Shown one piece after another: positions 8,556 through 17,284 of a stretch of 55,537 nucleotides of DNA. Position 1 is the first letter of the stretch, and the number at the start of each line of letters is the position of its first letter. The notes beneath the pieces are model-generated. The model saw only the letters and a program-made list of their open reading frames with translations. It had not been told where the DNA came from and ran no database searches. The translations under genes were made by a program, and so were the position numbers. Source of the DNA: JAHFUI01 sp041485905 (lineage in GTDB: Bacteria > Acidobacteriota > Vicinamibacteria > Vicinamibacterales > CAVVIG01); NCBI GenBank assembly GCA_041485905.1, contig JBGPKK010000008.1:1-55537 (forward strand), in the 5' to 3' direction.

Positions 8556-9353
8556 ATGCCGACAAGTACCCTGCCTGCCGCGCTCCGGCCGCCTCTGAAA
8601 TGGGCGGGCGGTAAGCGCTGGCAGGTGCCGTATCTGCGACCGTTGTGGGAATCACACGCCGGCCGACGTCTGGTCGAGCCGTTCTGCGGCGGACTCGCTG
8701 TGACACTCGGGCTATCGCCAAGCCGAGCGCTACTCAATGACGCGAACCCGCATCTGATCAATTTTTACCGCTGGCTTCAGAAGGGGCTGCGGGTCGATCT
8801 TCAGATGGAGAACGACGAAACGCTGTTCTACCGCCACCGGGCGCGTTTCAACAGCCTCCTCCTGAACGGGAAGGATGAGAGCCGGGAAGCGGCGGCACTG
8901 TTCTACTACCTCAATCGCACGGGCTTTAACGGGCTGTGTCGCTTTAATCGAACCGGAGAATTCAACGTGCCGTTCGGGCGGTACGCACGCATTGGCTACA
9001 CGCAGGACTTCACGAGACACCGGGACGTCTTCGCGGATTGGACGCTCACAAACGTCGACTTGGAAGCGGTCCCGCTTGCCCGTGGGGACTTCGTGTATGC
9101 CGATCCGCCTTATGACGTGGAGTTCACGCAGTACGCGAAGGACGGATTCTCATGGGCGGATCAAGAGCGAACCGCCGCTTGGCTCGCGAAGCACCGCGGG
9201 CCGGTCGTGCTTGTGAATCAGGCCACGCCCCGGATTGAAACGCTCTATCGAAAGCTCGGATTCGCCGTGCAATTTCTGGACGCGCCGCGCCGCATCAGTT
9301 GCACAGGTGACCGCACGCCAGCGCGGGAAATCATGGGCACGCGTAATTTGTGA
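8556..9353 (+). CDS. Dam-type DNA adenine-N6 methyltransferase (D12 class)
   Basis: A 265-aa D12-class methylase. Motif I-type residues LKWAGGKRW at 14-22 bind S-adenosylmethionine. The region VEPFCGGLAV follows, and the catalytic D183-P-P-Y186 motif is intact with YDVEF after it. The family usually methylates GATC (Dam, M.DpnII), but the target cannot be read from sequence. There is no restriction endonuclease, mutH or phage gene next to it, so it is a solitary methylase. It lies beside decayed genes, which may indicate a mobile or horizontally acquired segment. An inverted repeat sits just upstream. Confidence 0.88.
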   Translation: MPTSTLPAALRPPLKWAGGKRWQVPYLRPLWESHAGRRLVEPFCGGLAVTLGLSPSRALLNDANPHLINFYRWLQKGLRVDLQMENDETLFYRHRARFNSLLLNGKDESREAAALFYYLNRTGFNGLCRFNRTGEFNVPFGRYARIGYTQDFTRHRDVFADWTLTNVDLEAVPLARGDFVYADPPYDVEFTQYAKDGFSWADQERTAAWLAKHRGPVVLVNQATPRIETLYRKLGFAVQFLDAPRRISCTGDRTPAREIMGTRNL

Positions 9354-9495
9354 CGCCACGAAACACAAATACGGCAGTGTAGTCGAAGCAATGATCCTGC
9401 CAGCCTTAACCCGTGGCGGCTAGGGGAGGACCGGCTCGATGTACTCGGGCGGATACATCGCAGATTGCGTCTCTCGCGCGGCTCGGAGCCGATCG

Positions 9496-10228
9496 TCACC
9501 CTTCGATGGCGGAACGGTTTTGATCCAGGTCATGTGTGGCCACATGACGCTTCATCAGTAGCTCCTGCGACAGGGGAACCGCCGTCAGGATGTCGACGAT
9601 CCGCTCCGACGCGAAGCCGTCGCCGTACGGATTGATCAGGCCGACGAGCGATTCACGAAACCGGTCGCTCCGCGCGACACGGAGTCCGTCGAGGATTGAT
9701 TTCTTCGCAGACTCCGCGGGTCGCGACGCCGCAAACGCGTGCGCGCTCGAGCGACGGCGCCCCGGTGCGATGGACGCGCCAGGCCTCTTCGCCGAGCGCG
9801 ATGACGCGCTCTCTTGCCGCGAACGTCGCGGTGAAATGGATGTGGCTCAGCTTCCTCAGCGCGTTCCGCACCGCGTCATCGATGGCTCCCTCGCTCACTT
9901 CGCCGCCCTCGATGTGAGCGATCGGTATCCGTAGCGCAAGGGCCACCGAGGCGGGCGCGAGTATTTCGTAGCGGTCCGCGATGAGGAGGAGGAGGTCGGG
10001 CCGCAGTTGGCTCAGGATATCCGAGAGACTCAGAAGCGCCACGCCGATGGTCTTGGCCATGCCGACGTCGGTATCCGAACTGAGGAGGCATTCGACGCGT
10101 GCGGCAATCGGGAAGCCGTCCGATTCGATTTCGCTGACGGTCGTTCCGAATTCGTGAGACAGATGGGATCCGAGCACGATGAGCTTCACGTCCACCTGAG
10201 TTGGCCGCTCTGCAGGACCCGCAGCGCG
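9496..10228 (-). pseudogene. Remnant of UDP-N-acetylglucosamine 2-epimerase (NeuC/WecB type)
   Basis: The uninterrupted middle piece (9653-10195, minus) matches hydrolysing UDP-GlcNAc 2-epimerases: LIVLGSHLSHEFG, ADRYEILAPASVALA, IPIAHIEGGEVSEGAIDDA, FTATFAARERV. Three lesions are visible. The N-terminus (nucleotide-binding GTR..D segment) is absent, with a frame change near 10200. After GAPSLER the frame shifts near 9700. The C-terminal piece (AHAFAASR … LINPYGDGFASERIVDIL, to the TGA at 9496) follows immediately, so roughly 130 residues of the middle of the protein have been deleted. Intact enzymes are ~380 aa and feed sialic-, legionaminic- or enterobacterial-antigen-type sugar synthesis. 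This copy cannot make an active enzyme. Confidence 0.85.
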
Positions 10229-10447
10229 GCGGGGGCGCTGGCGTTGGCCGGCATTCCCTCACGTCGCTATTTTCATCCCATCCATCTGCAGCCGTATTTC
10301 GTCGAGCAGTTTGGTTATCGGGCGGGTGATTTTCCCAACGCAGAATATCTCAGCGAAACATCCCTGGCGTCGCCCTTTTCCGGCAAGATGACCGAAGTCG
10401 CGGTCGACCGTGTGTGCGCCGTCCTAGCCGACGCGCTTCAACGGTGA
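10229..10447 (+). pseudogene. C-terminal fragment of a DegT/DnrJ/EryC1 aminotransferase
   Basis: About 72 codons in one frame end at the TGA at 10445-10447. The sequence contains IPSRRYFHPIHLQPYF and SLASPFSGKMTE, typical of the last part of PLP-dependent sugar aminotransferases. The PLP-lysine domain and the rest are gone. The fragment begins exactly where the oppositely oriented epimerase remnant loses its N-terminus, so both genes were probably truncated by one rearrangement. Both families belong to nonulosonic-acid or surface-polysaccharide pathways, suggesting a deleted glycan cluster. Confidence 0.8.
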
Positions 10448-10483
10448 GAAATTTACGCACTACACTTTGCGCCGAGGTTTCGT

Positions 10484-13012
10484 GTGCTTCCAATCCTCCT
10501 GTTTCTGTTTGCGGGCAGTGGCGCGGCCGCACTCATCTACGAGATCGTCTGGTTTCAGCTTCTCGAGCTCGTCATCGGATCGTCGGCGGTGTCGATAGGC
10601 GTGCTACTCGGGACGTTCATGGGAGGCATGTGTCTTGGCAGCCTGCTGCTGCCTCGAATCGTCTCGCCCCGCCGCCATCCCTTGCGCGTGTATGCCGCGC
10701 TCGAGGGGACCATCGGCGTGTCGGGGGTCCTCCTGCTGATTCTCATGCCCGCGATCGGCCACCTGTACACAGCATGGGGAGGAGACGGCATCGCCGGCTT
10801 TCTGCTGCGAGGCGTCGTCGCTGCTGTGTGCCTCCTGCCGCCGACCCTGGCGATGGGCGCGACGCTTCCGGCCGTCGCGCGCTCGGTCGAGACGACGCCG
10901 GAAGGCATCTCATGGCTGGGATTCTTCTACGCCGGGAATATCGCCGGCGCCGTCTGCGGATCTCTCCTGGCCGGGTTCTATCTGCTGCGCGTGTACGACA
11001 TGGCGACGGCGACGTACGTCGCGGTCGCGCTCAACGCCGTTGTCGCGGCGATCGCGCTCGCGCTGGCGTCGACGGGCCGGTTTCGCAGGGATGACCTTCG
11101 ACCTTTCGACAAGCTCAAGGTCGTCCCGAGCCCAGTCGAGGGACGACAGGCTCAGGTCATCCCGAGCTTGTCGAGGGATGAAGCCCTGCGCCACATCGAG
11201 ACCCCGCGCCACATCGAACCTGGTCGTGCAGGCTTTTTGTGGCGCAGCCCTTCAGGGCTGTGGTGGGGGACTACAGCTGTATACATCGCCATCGCGCTCT
11301 CCGGTTTCGCCGCGCTCGCGGGCGAGGTGATCTGGACGCGCCAGCTCGCGCTCCTCTTTGGCGCCACGGTCTACACGTTCTCGCTGATCCTCGCGGTCTT
11401 TCTGATCGGGCTCGGCATCGGCAGCAGCGTCGGCTCCGCGCTCTCGAAAACGATCAACGCGCGGATGGCCTTCGGCGGGTGCCAGCTGCTGATCGTCGCG
11501 GCCATCGGATGGACGGCGCACGAGCTGAGCGTGTCGCTTCCGTACTGGCCGATCAATCCGTCGCTCTCCTCGAGCCTCTGGTTGAGTTTCAAGCTCGATC
11601 TCGTTCGCGCGCTCTGGGCGGTGCTCCCCGCCGCCATTCTATGGGGCGCGAGCTTTCCTCTCGCTCTTGCAGCGGTCGCAACACGAGGACGAGACAGCGG
11701 CCGTCTGGTCGGCGGTGTCTACGCGGCGAACACCGTTGGTGCGGTCGCGGGATCGCTGACGGCAAGTCTTCTGCTGATTGCCTGGATCGGATCGCAGCGG
11801 GCTCAGCAGCTCATGATGCTGGTGTCGGCGCTTGCGGGCCTGATGGCGCTCGTGCCGGCGATAGACCGCACGGCAACCCCCGGACGCTCCCGCTGGGTAC
11901 GGGCGGTCGCGTTATCGGGAGCGCTCGTCGCCACATTGTTCCTGGTGAGAAGCGTTCCTCCCGTGTCCGGCCTGCTCGTGGCGCACGGCCGATTCGCGGC
12001 GACCCTCCTCGGCCAGGCGGGCGACATCATTTACGTTGGCGAGGGGCTGCAATCGTCGGTGGCTGTGTCGCGGCTGCCCAACGGCACGCTTGGATATCAC
12101 AACGCCGGAAAGATTCAGGCATCGAGCGCGCCGGAAGACATGCGCCTTCAGCGGATGCTGGGCCATTTCACGACGCTCGTGCCGGAACATCCGAGCTCGG
12201 TCCTTGTGATCGGCTGCGGCGCGGGAGTGACCGCCGGCGCCGTCAGCATCAACCCGACGGTGGATCGGGTGACGATTGCCGAAATCGAGCCGCTGGTCCC
12301 CCGCGTCGTCTCCGTCTATTTCGGTGCTCAGAACTACGATGTCGTCCGCAACCCGAAGGTGCACATTCACATCGACGATGCGCGGCATTACCTGATGACG
12401 ACCGGAGAGAAGTTCGACGCGATCACCTCCGACCCGCTGGATCCGTGGGTGAAAGGCGCCGCCACGCTCTACACGCAGGAGTTCTTCGAAGCGGCGAGAG
12501 ATCATCTGAACCCGGGCGGCGTGGTCACGCTCTTCGTGCAGCTGTACGACAGCAGTCCGGCAGCGGTGAAGAGCGAAATCGCCACGTTCTTCGACGTGTT
12601 CCCGAACGGCATCATCGCCGGCAACACGTTTCGCGGGCTCGGCTACGACACGGTTCTCCTCGGCCAGGTCGAACCGACGCGGATCGATCTGGATGCGATG
12701 GAAGACCGCCTGAAGCAGCCCGCGTACGCGACGGTGGCGCAGTCACTTCGCGAAGTCGGACTCACGTCGGCGGTCGATTTGTTCGGGACCTACGCCGGCC
12801 GCGCGGCCGATCTGAAGGAATGGCTCCGCGACGCGTCGATCAATCGAGACAGCAACCTGCGGCTGCAGTACCTCGCGGGTCTTGGCCTGAACATGAACGA
12901 AAGCGACACGGTCTACGCGGAGATTCTGAAATACCGGCGTTTTCCGGAGGGGCTCTTCACCGGGTCCGAGCCGCACATGCGGGCCATACGGCAGTTGATT
13001 GCGCCGCATTAG
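10484..13012 (+). CDS. Fused membrane protein / spermidine synthase-like protein
   Basis: An 842-aa protein. Residues 1-200 and ~265-500 are multiple transmembrane segments (start LPILLFLFAGSGAAALIYE; second half LSGFAALAGEVIWTRQLALL). Residues ~550-800 are a spermidine-synthase / class I methyltransferase-like domain with VLVIGCGAGVTAGA as the S-adenosyl-binding loop and IDDARHYLMT as a second motif. Such fusions are common in environmental bacteria; polyamine synthesis has not been generally shown for them. Residues ~206-260 are an inserted hydrophilic linker encoded by repeat DNA (see 11101-11262). GTG 10484 is the start. It is probably monocistronic. Confidence 0.85.
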   Translation: MLPILLFLFAGSGAAALIYEIVWFQLLELVIGSSAVSIGVLLGTFMGGMCLGSLLLPRIVSPRRHPLRVYAALEGTIGVSGVLLLILMPAIGHLYTAWGGDGIAGFLLRGVVAAVCLLPPTLAMGATLPAVARSVETTPEGISWLGFFYAGNIAGAVCGSLLAGFYLLRVYDMATATYVAVALNAVVAAIALALASTGRFRRDDLRPFDKLKVVPSPVEGRQAQVIPSLSRDEALRHIETPRHIEPGRAGFLWRSPSGLWWGTTAVYIAIALSGFAALAGEVIWTRQLALLFGATVYTFSLILAVFLIGLGIGSSVGSALSKTINARMAFGGCQLLIVAAIGWTAHELSVSLPYWPINPSLSSSLWLSFKLDLVRALWAVLPAAILWGASFPLALAAVATRGRDSGRLVGGVYAANTVGAVAGSLTASLLLIAWIGSQRAQQLMMLVSALAGLMALVPAIDRTATPGRSRWVRAVALSGALVATLFLVRSVPPVSGLLVAHGRFAATLLGQAGDIIYVGEGLQSSVAVSRLPNGTLGYHNAGKIQASSAPEDMRLQRMLGHFTTLVPEHPSSVLVIGCGAGVTAGAVSINPTVDRVTIAEIEPLVPRVVSVYFGAQNYDVVRNPKVHIHIDDARHYLMTTGEKFDAITSDPLDPWVKGAATLYTQEFFEAARDHLNPGGVVTLFVQLYDSSPAAVKSEIATFFDVFPNGIIAGNTFRGLGYDTVLLGQVEPTRIDLDAMEDRLKQPAYATVAQSLREVGLTSAVDLFGTYAGRAADLKEWLRDASINRDSNLRLQYLAGLGLNMNESDTVYAEILKYRRFPEGLFTGSEPHMRAIRQLIAPH
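11101..11262 (+). repeat. In-frame palindromic and tandem repeats inside the spermidine synthase fusion
   Basis: Three repeat types occur in 160 bp without breaking the frame. (1) Two tandem hairpin units around 11119-11180, with arms GTCGTCCC/GGGACGAC and TCATCCC/GGGATGA, enclosed by an 11-bp inverted repeat TCGACAAGCTC (11106-11116) and GAGCTTGTCGA (11164-11174). (2) A 12-bp direct repeat GCGCCACATCGA at 11188-11199 and 11206-11217, period 18. (3) A palindrome CAGCCC-TTCA-GGGCTG at 11245-11260. The periods seen keep the codon phase, and the encoded ~55 residues separate two hydrophobic blocks, so they probably form an exposed loop. Confidence 0.85.
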
Positions 13013-13108
13013 TTTAGCCGTGAGGCCGAGCGCATAGCCGATGAGCAGTTGGATTGACGCGAGCCGGACTAGTTGTTCCATCTCGCTGCAACGTAAAAGG
13101 AGCGCCCC

Positions 13109-13980
13109 ATGAAGATGCTGAGGCCGTGCCTCGCCGAGTTTCTTGGAACCTTCTATCTGTGCTTCGCCGGTATTGCGGCGATCCTGTGCAATACGACGTC
13201 GGTGGGAGGAATGTCCGGCCTGCTTGGCATTGCGCTCGCTCACGGGCTGGCGCTCTCGATTGCCGTTAATGCCTTCGGCGGCATCTCGGGCGCGCACTTC
13301 AATCCGGCGGTGACGAGCGGATTTCTGGTCACCGGCCGCATCGACCCGGTGACGGCGGGGCCTACGTCGTGTCGCAACTGCTCGGAGCGACTGTGGCCGC
13401 GGGGCTGTGCGGCGTGATCTTTCCCACCGATTCCATAGCGGTGGCGCACCTGGGTCTGCCGCTGCCAGCGGCGTGGGCCTCGACGGGCGTGGTCCTGCTG
13501 ACCGAGTTCGTGCTCACTTACCTGCTCATGACGTCGATCTTCGGGACGGCGATCGACGAGCGCGGGCGCGGCGTGAAGATCGGTGGATTCGGCATCGGAT
13601 TAACCGTGACCTTCGACATCCTGGCGGGCGGAGCGGTCTCCGGCGCCTCGATGAACCCGGCCCGGTCGTTCGGCCCCGCGGTGCAGTTGATGTACTGGCA
13701 GTGGCACTGGGTGTACTGGGTCGCCCCGATCGCGGGCGCCTGCTGCGCAGCGCTGGTCTATGAACACTTGCTGCTCGAGCGTGTGACGCGCCCAACGTTA
13801 AAGCGAGGGGATAGACGGTCCCCAGCCACGCGTGAGGTAGTCGCCGAACGTCAACGCGAACAGGGAGGAAGCATCAGGGCTTCACTGTGTCGCCAAGTGC
13901 TTCAACCGGTGGAGTTTCCCACACGTACGGGCGGCCCATCACGTACCGTTCGAACCACTCCAGCTCGACGTTGGCCTTGA
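13109..13980 (+). pseudogene. Aquaporin (MIP family), interrupted by one frameshift
   Basis: The 5' frame (13109-~13360) encodes MKMLRPCLAEFLGTFYLCFA… with the first NPA box at Asn65 (HFNPAVT). The 3' frame (~13362-13980) continues with YVVSQLLGATVAAG, helices and the second NPA box (SMNPARS). Restoring one G in the GGGG run at 13357-13360 rejoins the frames as T-A-G-A-Y-V-V-S-Q, so a single base is missing. This may be a real inactivating mutation or a sequencing/assembly error. A good ribosome-binding site (AAAGGAG) precedes the ATG. The 3' frame runs ~60 residues beyond the last helix and overlaps the 3' end of the convergent peptidase gene by ~107 bp, so the original stop may also be lost. 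Confidence 0.85.
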
Positions 13981-15919
13981 AGAGCTGGTGGCGCGGCTCG
14001 AGCCACAGATGCGGCTCGCGCGGTGCCACTTCGAGTCTGGTCGGCACGCCGTTGGCCTTGAGCGCGCGGTGCATTTCGAGGACCTGTGCAAGGCCGATCC
14101 GCGGGTCGTTCTCGCCGACGAGGAACAACGTGGGCGTCTTCACGTTCGCGACGTACTTGAGCGGCGACTGATCCCAGTACCGATCGATCGGCGCGTTCTT
14201 CTGCCACGGTGTGCCGCCGAACCACAGCGTCCGGTTGCCGCGCAAATCGGACTCTGCGTACAGCGAGATCCAATTCGACGCGCCGGCGAACGAGGCCGCG
14301 GCCTTGAACCGATCGGTGAACGTCACCAGCTTGTTGACGATGTGCGCGCCGGCGCTGAATCCCATGATGGCGAGCTTGTCGGGATCGACGATGCCCTGCT
14401 TGACGAGCGCGTCGACGCCGGCGAGCACGTCGAGATGCGCGTGGTTGAAGAAGCCGCCCACCATGTCGCGAAAGAACACGTTGCCGTAGCCGATGCTGCC
14501 GCGGTAATTCGGGCGCAGGACAACGTACCCGCGCGCGGTCAGCACCTGGATGTAATCGCTCCATCCCCAGAAGCCGTATCTGTCGGCGTCCCACGGCCCG
14601 CCGTGAAGCTGGACAACCAGCGGGTAGCGCTTCCCGGCCTCGTAATCGAGCGGGTAGAACACCAGACCCTCGATCGCGGTCCCGTCGGTGCTCTTCCATC
14701 CGAATTGTTCCTGCCGCGGAAGACGGAACGTCTGCGCGACCGAATCGTACACGCCTGTGACGCGGGTCGGTGGCGCGCCCGGGGTGACCGCGAGCGTCCA
14801 CACGTCTCCGTACCGCGCGGGTTCGTCGAAGATGAACACCAGCCGGCCCGCTGTGGGCGCAAGGTTCCACGCCGGCGCCGGCGCGAGCGGAATCGAGTGC
14901 CGCCCGCTCGTCAACTGTTTGGCCGTTCGCGACGCGACGTCGATCTGAAAGATCTCGGTGTGGACGCCCATCTGGGCAGTCGCGAAGATCGAGCGGCCGT
15001 CGGGCGCCCACGTGGCGCGATCGATGTAATAGGGAAAATCGGGCAGCACCAGCCGCGGCGTGCCGCCCGCGGTCGCCACAACGAACAGGGCGCCGCTGTA
15101 GTACGGGTCGAGACGCTGGTTCGCTTCGGCCAGGAACAGCACCTGCGAGTTGTCCGGCGACAGCTCGGCCTCGAACTCTTCAACGGTGTCGTGGGTTACC
15201 TGCGCCGCCCGCTCGCCGCTGGCGTCCATCGTCCAGATCTCGCTGCGCGGGTTATCGAGCACGAGCGGCGAGGGCGAGCGATGCATGACGATGTGCGTGC
15301 CGTCGCGCGACAGGCGGAACGCCGCCAGGGAGAAATCGCCACGGGTGATCGCCTGCTCCAATCCCGTGGACACCGCAACGCGCCAGAGATGGCGCTGCTT
15401 GTAATCCTCATCGAACGCATAGACGTCGTCTCCCGTCTGAATGCGCGCGCGTTCGTCGGCCGTCCTCGGATCGGAGGCGAGAAAGTAGATGAAGGCGCCG
15501 TCGGGCGACCATGTCGGGCTCGAGACGTTCGTGGCGTGACGTGTGACCGCGCGGGCTTCGCCGCCACCGGAGGGCATGACGAAAATCTGGCCGTCTCGAA
15601 GAAAGATGATCTGCCTGCTGTCTGGCGACCAGCGGGGCGACAACTCGCCGCTTTCGCCGGACGTCAGTCGGGTCGGCGCACCGCCGGAGATATCTTGCCG
15701 CCAGATGTGACCGGGGCGGCGGTTCGCCTTCCAGTCGACCTGATTGAGCTGGTACAGGACGGCGTGACCATCGGGGGCGAGCTGCGGGTCGAGCACGCTC
15801 GGCACCTGTCGCAGGTCGACCAGCGTCATCGGACGCGGCGCCTGGCCATGGCCGGCGCGGCCGCCGCAGACGAAGACGAGTCCCGCGGCGGCAACGGCAA
15901 GACGCCAGCCCGTTGTCAT
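13874..15919 (-). CDS. Exported S9-family peptidase (prolyl oligopeptidase / acyl-peptidase type)
   Basis: A 681-aa protein. It starts with a signal peptide (residues 1-26) followed by WD40-like beta-propeller repeats of the type 'SPRWSPDSRQIIFL', 'PTWSPDGAFIYFLA', 'RATWAPDGRSIFA' up to about residue 390. The C-terminal alpha/beta-hydrolase domain carries Ser522 in GFSAGA, the probable Asp in GENDPRIGL, and the probable His in EPHLWLEPRHQ, so the catalytic triad is complete. The predicted role is periplasmic cleavage of short peptides. Its 3' end overlaps the frame-extended aquaporin. The upstream divergent gap holds a tandem repeat. Confidence 0.92.
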   Translation of the reverse strand: MTTGWRLAVAAAGLVFVCGGRAGHGQAPRPMTLVDLRQVPSVLDPQLAPDGHAVLYQLNQVDWKANRRPGHIWRQDISGGAPTRLTSGESGELSPRWSPDSRQIIFLRDGQIFVMPSGGGEARAVTRHATNVSSPTWSPDGAFIYFLASDPRTADERARIQTGDDVYAFDEDYKQRHLWRVAVSTGLEQAITRGDFSLAAFRLSRDGTHIVMHRSPSPLVLDNPRSEIWTMDASGERAAQVTHDTVEEFEAELSPDNSQVLFLAEANQRLDPYYSGALFVVATAGGTPRLVLPDFPYYIDRATWAPDGRSIFATAQMGVHTEIFQIDVASRTAKQLTSGRHSIPLAPAPAWNLAPTAGRLVFIFDEPARYGDVWTLAVTPGAPPTRVTGVYDSVAQTFRLPRQEQFGWKSTDGTAIEGLVFYPLDYEAGKRYPLVVQLHGGPWDADRYGFWGWSDYIQVLTARGYVVLRPNYRGSIGYGNVFFRDMVGGFFNHAHLDVLAGVDALVKQGIVDPDKLAIMGFSAGAHIVNKLVTFTDRFKAAASFAGASNWISLYAESDLRGNRTLWFGGTPWQKNAPIDRYWDQSPLKYVANVKTPTLFLVGENDPRIGLAQVLEMHRALKANGVPTRLEVAPREPHLWLEPRHQLFKANVELEWFERYVMGRPYVWETPPVEALGDTVKP

Positions 15920-15960
15920 GACTGCTCCTTGACACGATATTATCTGACTGGGACAAGGCT

Positions 15961-16050
15961 GGTGGGCCAGGTTGGTCTGGTAGGCCAGGTGGGGAAGACG
16001 ATTGACCTACCTACCCGACCTACCTGACCTACCCGACCTACCTGACCAAC
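15961..16050. repeat. Tandem GACCTACCY repeat with inverted partner in a divergent promoter region
   Basis: From about 16014 to 16047 the 9-bp unit GACCTACC(T/C) is repeated about four times. Upstream, at 15961-15992, the complementary type (GGTNGGNCAGG) occurs, so the two halves can form an imperfect hairpin. The block lies between the S9 peptidase start and the zinc-ribbon start. A block of the same motif occurs at 41643-41735, again between divergent genes. Confidence 0.8.
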
Positions 16051-16051
16051 G

Positions 16052-16474
16052 ATGAGCGATAGAAAGTACAGGCAACGCGGCTATCAGGACGAGCCGAGAG
16101 ATCGCGAGCGTGGCGCGCCCAAACCGCAGCAGCCGCAGGCGCCGCGCGAGCGCCCCGAAGGGCCCAAGACGCCCAATCTCATGGCGTCGCACGAGGTCTT
16201 CCGGTGTTCGCGATGCGGCAACCGCCTTGCGCTCCCCGTGGACGCCGACCTCCGCTGCGCCCGGTGCGGCGTCGACCTGCACAGTTGCATTCAATGCGTC
16301 GCCTTCGATACGAGTGCCCGGTTCGAGTGCACGCAGGCGCTGACCGCGCGGGTCGCGCCGAAGGATGCGCGCAACACCTGCGCGTTTTTCACGCCGCGCA
16401 CCACCGTCGAGCGGCAGACCGGCACGCAGGGTCCGACCACCGCCCGTCAGGCATTCGACGACCTGTTCAAGTAG
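16052..16474 (+). CDS. Cysteine-rich zinc-ribbon-like protein, unknown function
   Basis: A 140-aa protein. Residues 1-45 are charged and proline-rich and probably disordered. Then come Cys52/Cys55 (CSRCG) and Cys69/Cys72 (CARCG), a typical zinc ribbon, followed by Cys79/Cys82, Cys93 and Cys110, enough for a second metal site or an iron-sulphur cluster. No signal peptide is seen, so it is cytoplasmic. It is probably a member of a conserved hypothetical family. The start ATG at 16052 directly abuts the tandem repeat, so its untranslated leader would consist largely of repeat sequence. Confidence 0.75.
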   Translation: MSDRKYRQRGYQDEPRDRERGAPKPQQPQAPRERPEGPKTPNLMASHEVFRCSRCGNRLALPVDADLRCARCGVDLHSCIQCVAFDTSARFECTQALTARVAPKDARNTCAFFTPRTTVERQTGTQGPTTARQAFDDLFK

Positions 16475-16505
16475 AGGCTGGAGGCCAGAGGCTGGGGGCT
16501 GGACG
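16474..16505. repeat. Short GGCTGGAGGC-type tandem repeat
   Basis: Four imperfect copies of an AGGCTGGGGGC/AGGCCAG-like unit of about 7-11 bp fill the 30-bp gap between the convergent zinc-ribbon and lipoprotein-like genes. The first bases overlap the zinc-ribbon stop codon. It belongs to the wider set of short repeats in this window. Confidence 0.5.
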
Positions 16506-16507
16506 AT

Positions 16508-17284
16508 CTACAGCGGATACCTGCAGCAATCAGGCGCAAGGCGATACGTGATCGGCCAGGATTGCAGCCTGCTCATGATGGTGGTGCCGGCACCGGCTCG
16601 GGCACGAGGATCGTTGAGTCGAAGCAGAATCGATTCTGACGCGGTCACACACGTCAAGTTGACCGAACCTCCAAGACATGGGACCCATCGGGACATCGTG
16701 AACTCCCACTGCGTGTCGCTTGGCGGTGCGGTCACGTATGAGGCGGCGGTTCCGTACTCGAAGGGCGCGGAAAAAGGATCCGCCAGAAACCCAAGCAAGG
16801 AAGGCCTCGGATATTTCACCAGCTGGTACCGTCCTCGAAACGTAAGGGTGACCCCGTCAGCGGCGACGTTGATGGACCCTCCCTTTGGAATGCTCCCTTG
16901 GCCATCGACAAGCACCTCGGTGAGCCCGAGGTCGTCGACCGGCAGCATCGGCAGCGTGACGGTCTGCGGCCGGTCGATGATGATTGAAATGAGATCCAGC
17001 TGGCGGTAGCCGTACGTGAACTCGGTCGTGAGGCTGTACGTGCCCGACACCACGCTGGAGAAACTCGCAGTCCCTCCACTGACTGTCCTGGTGTAAGTTG
17101 CGGGACCCGTCAGTTTCACGCTGATTCCGAATGCCGGGTCGACGATAGGCAGGCTGGTCGCCTCGTCGATGACGCGAACGACCACGCTCGCGTCGCCTGA
17201 TGGTGCGGTCGGCCCGCCGCAGCAAACGCCGATGAGCGAAAGTGAGCTCAGGAGAAACGAGGAGCGGAAAAAACAGGGGCTCAC
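16508..17284 (-). CDS. Exported protein with carboxypeptidase-regulatory-like beta-sandwich, unknown function
   Basis: A 258-aa protein with an N-terminal hydrophobic signal (FRSSFLLSSLSLIGV) followed by two Cys; the lipobox is not canonical, so it is either periplasmic or a poorly matched lipoprotein. Residues ~40-120 (VVVRVIDEATSLPIVDP … GTYSLTTEFTYGYRQLDL) resemble a carboxypeptidase-regulatory-like / CNA-B fold. A second beta-rich part with four Cys follows. Its GTG start at 17284 overlaps the TGA of the upstream lipoprotein gene (GTGA), so the two are translationally coupled. No function is assignable. Confidence 0.65.
   Translation of the reverse strand: MSPCFFRSSFLLSSLSLIGVCCGGPTAPSGDASVVVRVIDEATSLPIVDPAFGISVKLTGPATYTRTVSGGTASFSSVVSGTYSLTTEFTYGYRQLDLISIIIDRPQTVTLPMLPVDDLGLTEVLVDGQGSIPKGGSINVAADGVTLTFRGRYQLVKYPRPSLLGFLADPFSAPFEYGTAASYVTAPPSDTQWEFTMSRWVPCLGGSVNLTCVTASESILLRLNDPRARAGAGTTIMSRLQSWPITYRLAPDCCRYPL

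Noticed and set aside
9360..9495. Minus-strand reading RARETQSAMYPPEYIEPVLP just downstream of the epimerase remnant
   Set aside because: It looks like a natural protein C-terminus but has no upstream continuation; too short to call.
9496..10228. UGA-based selenocysteine explanation for the epimerase break
   Set aside because: The breaks are frame changes and a deletion, not an isolated in-frame TGA at a redox residue.
13012..13090. Hydrophobic minus-strand frame (ASIQLLIGYALGLTAKLM) upstream of the aquaporin
   Set aside because: It runs antisense into the spermidine synthase gene without any family pattern.
13357..13368. Programmed frameshifting in the aquaporin
   Set aside because: A GGGG run without a slippery heptamer or downstream structure does not support programmed shifting.
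13988..16027. 679-codon plus-strand frame opposite the S9 peptidase
   Set aside because: The minus frame has a complete catalytic triad and signal peptide; the plus frame is a low-complexity shadow of it.
16014..16047. Tandem repeat considered as a CRISPR array
   Set aside because: Units are only 9 bp with no unique spacers, and there are no cas genes.
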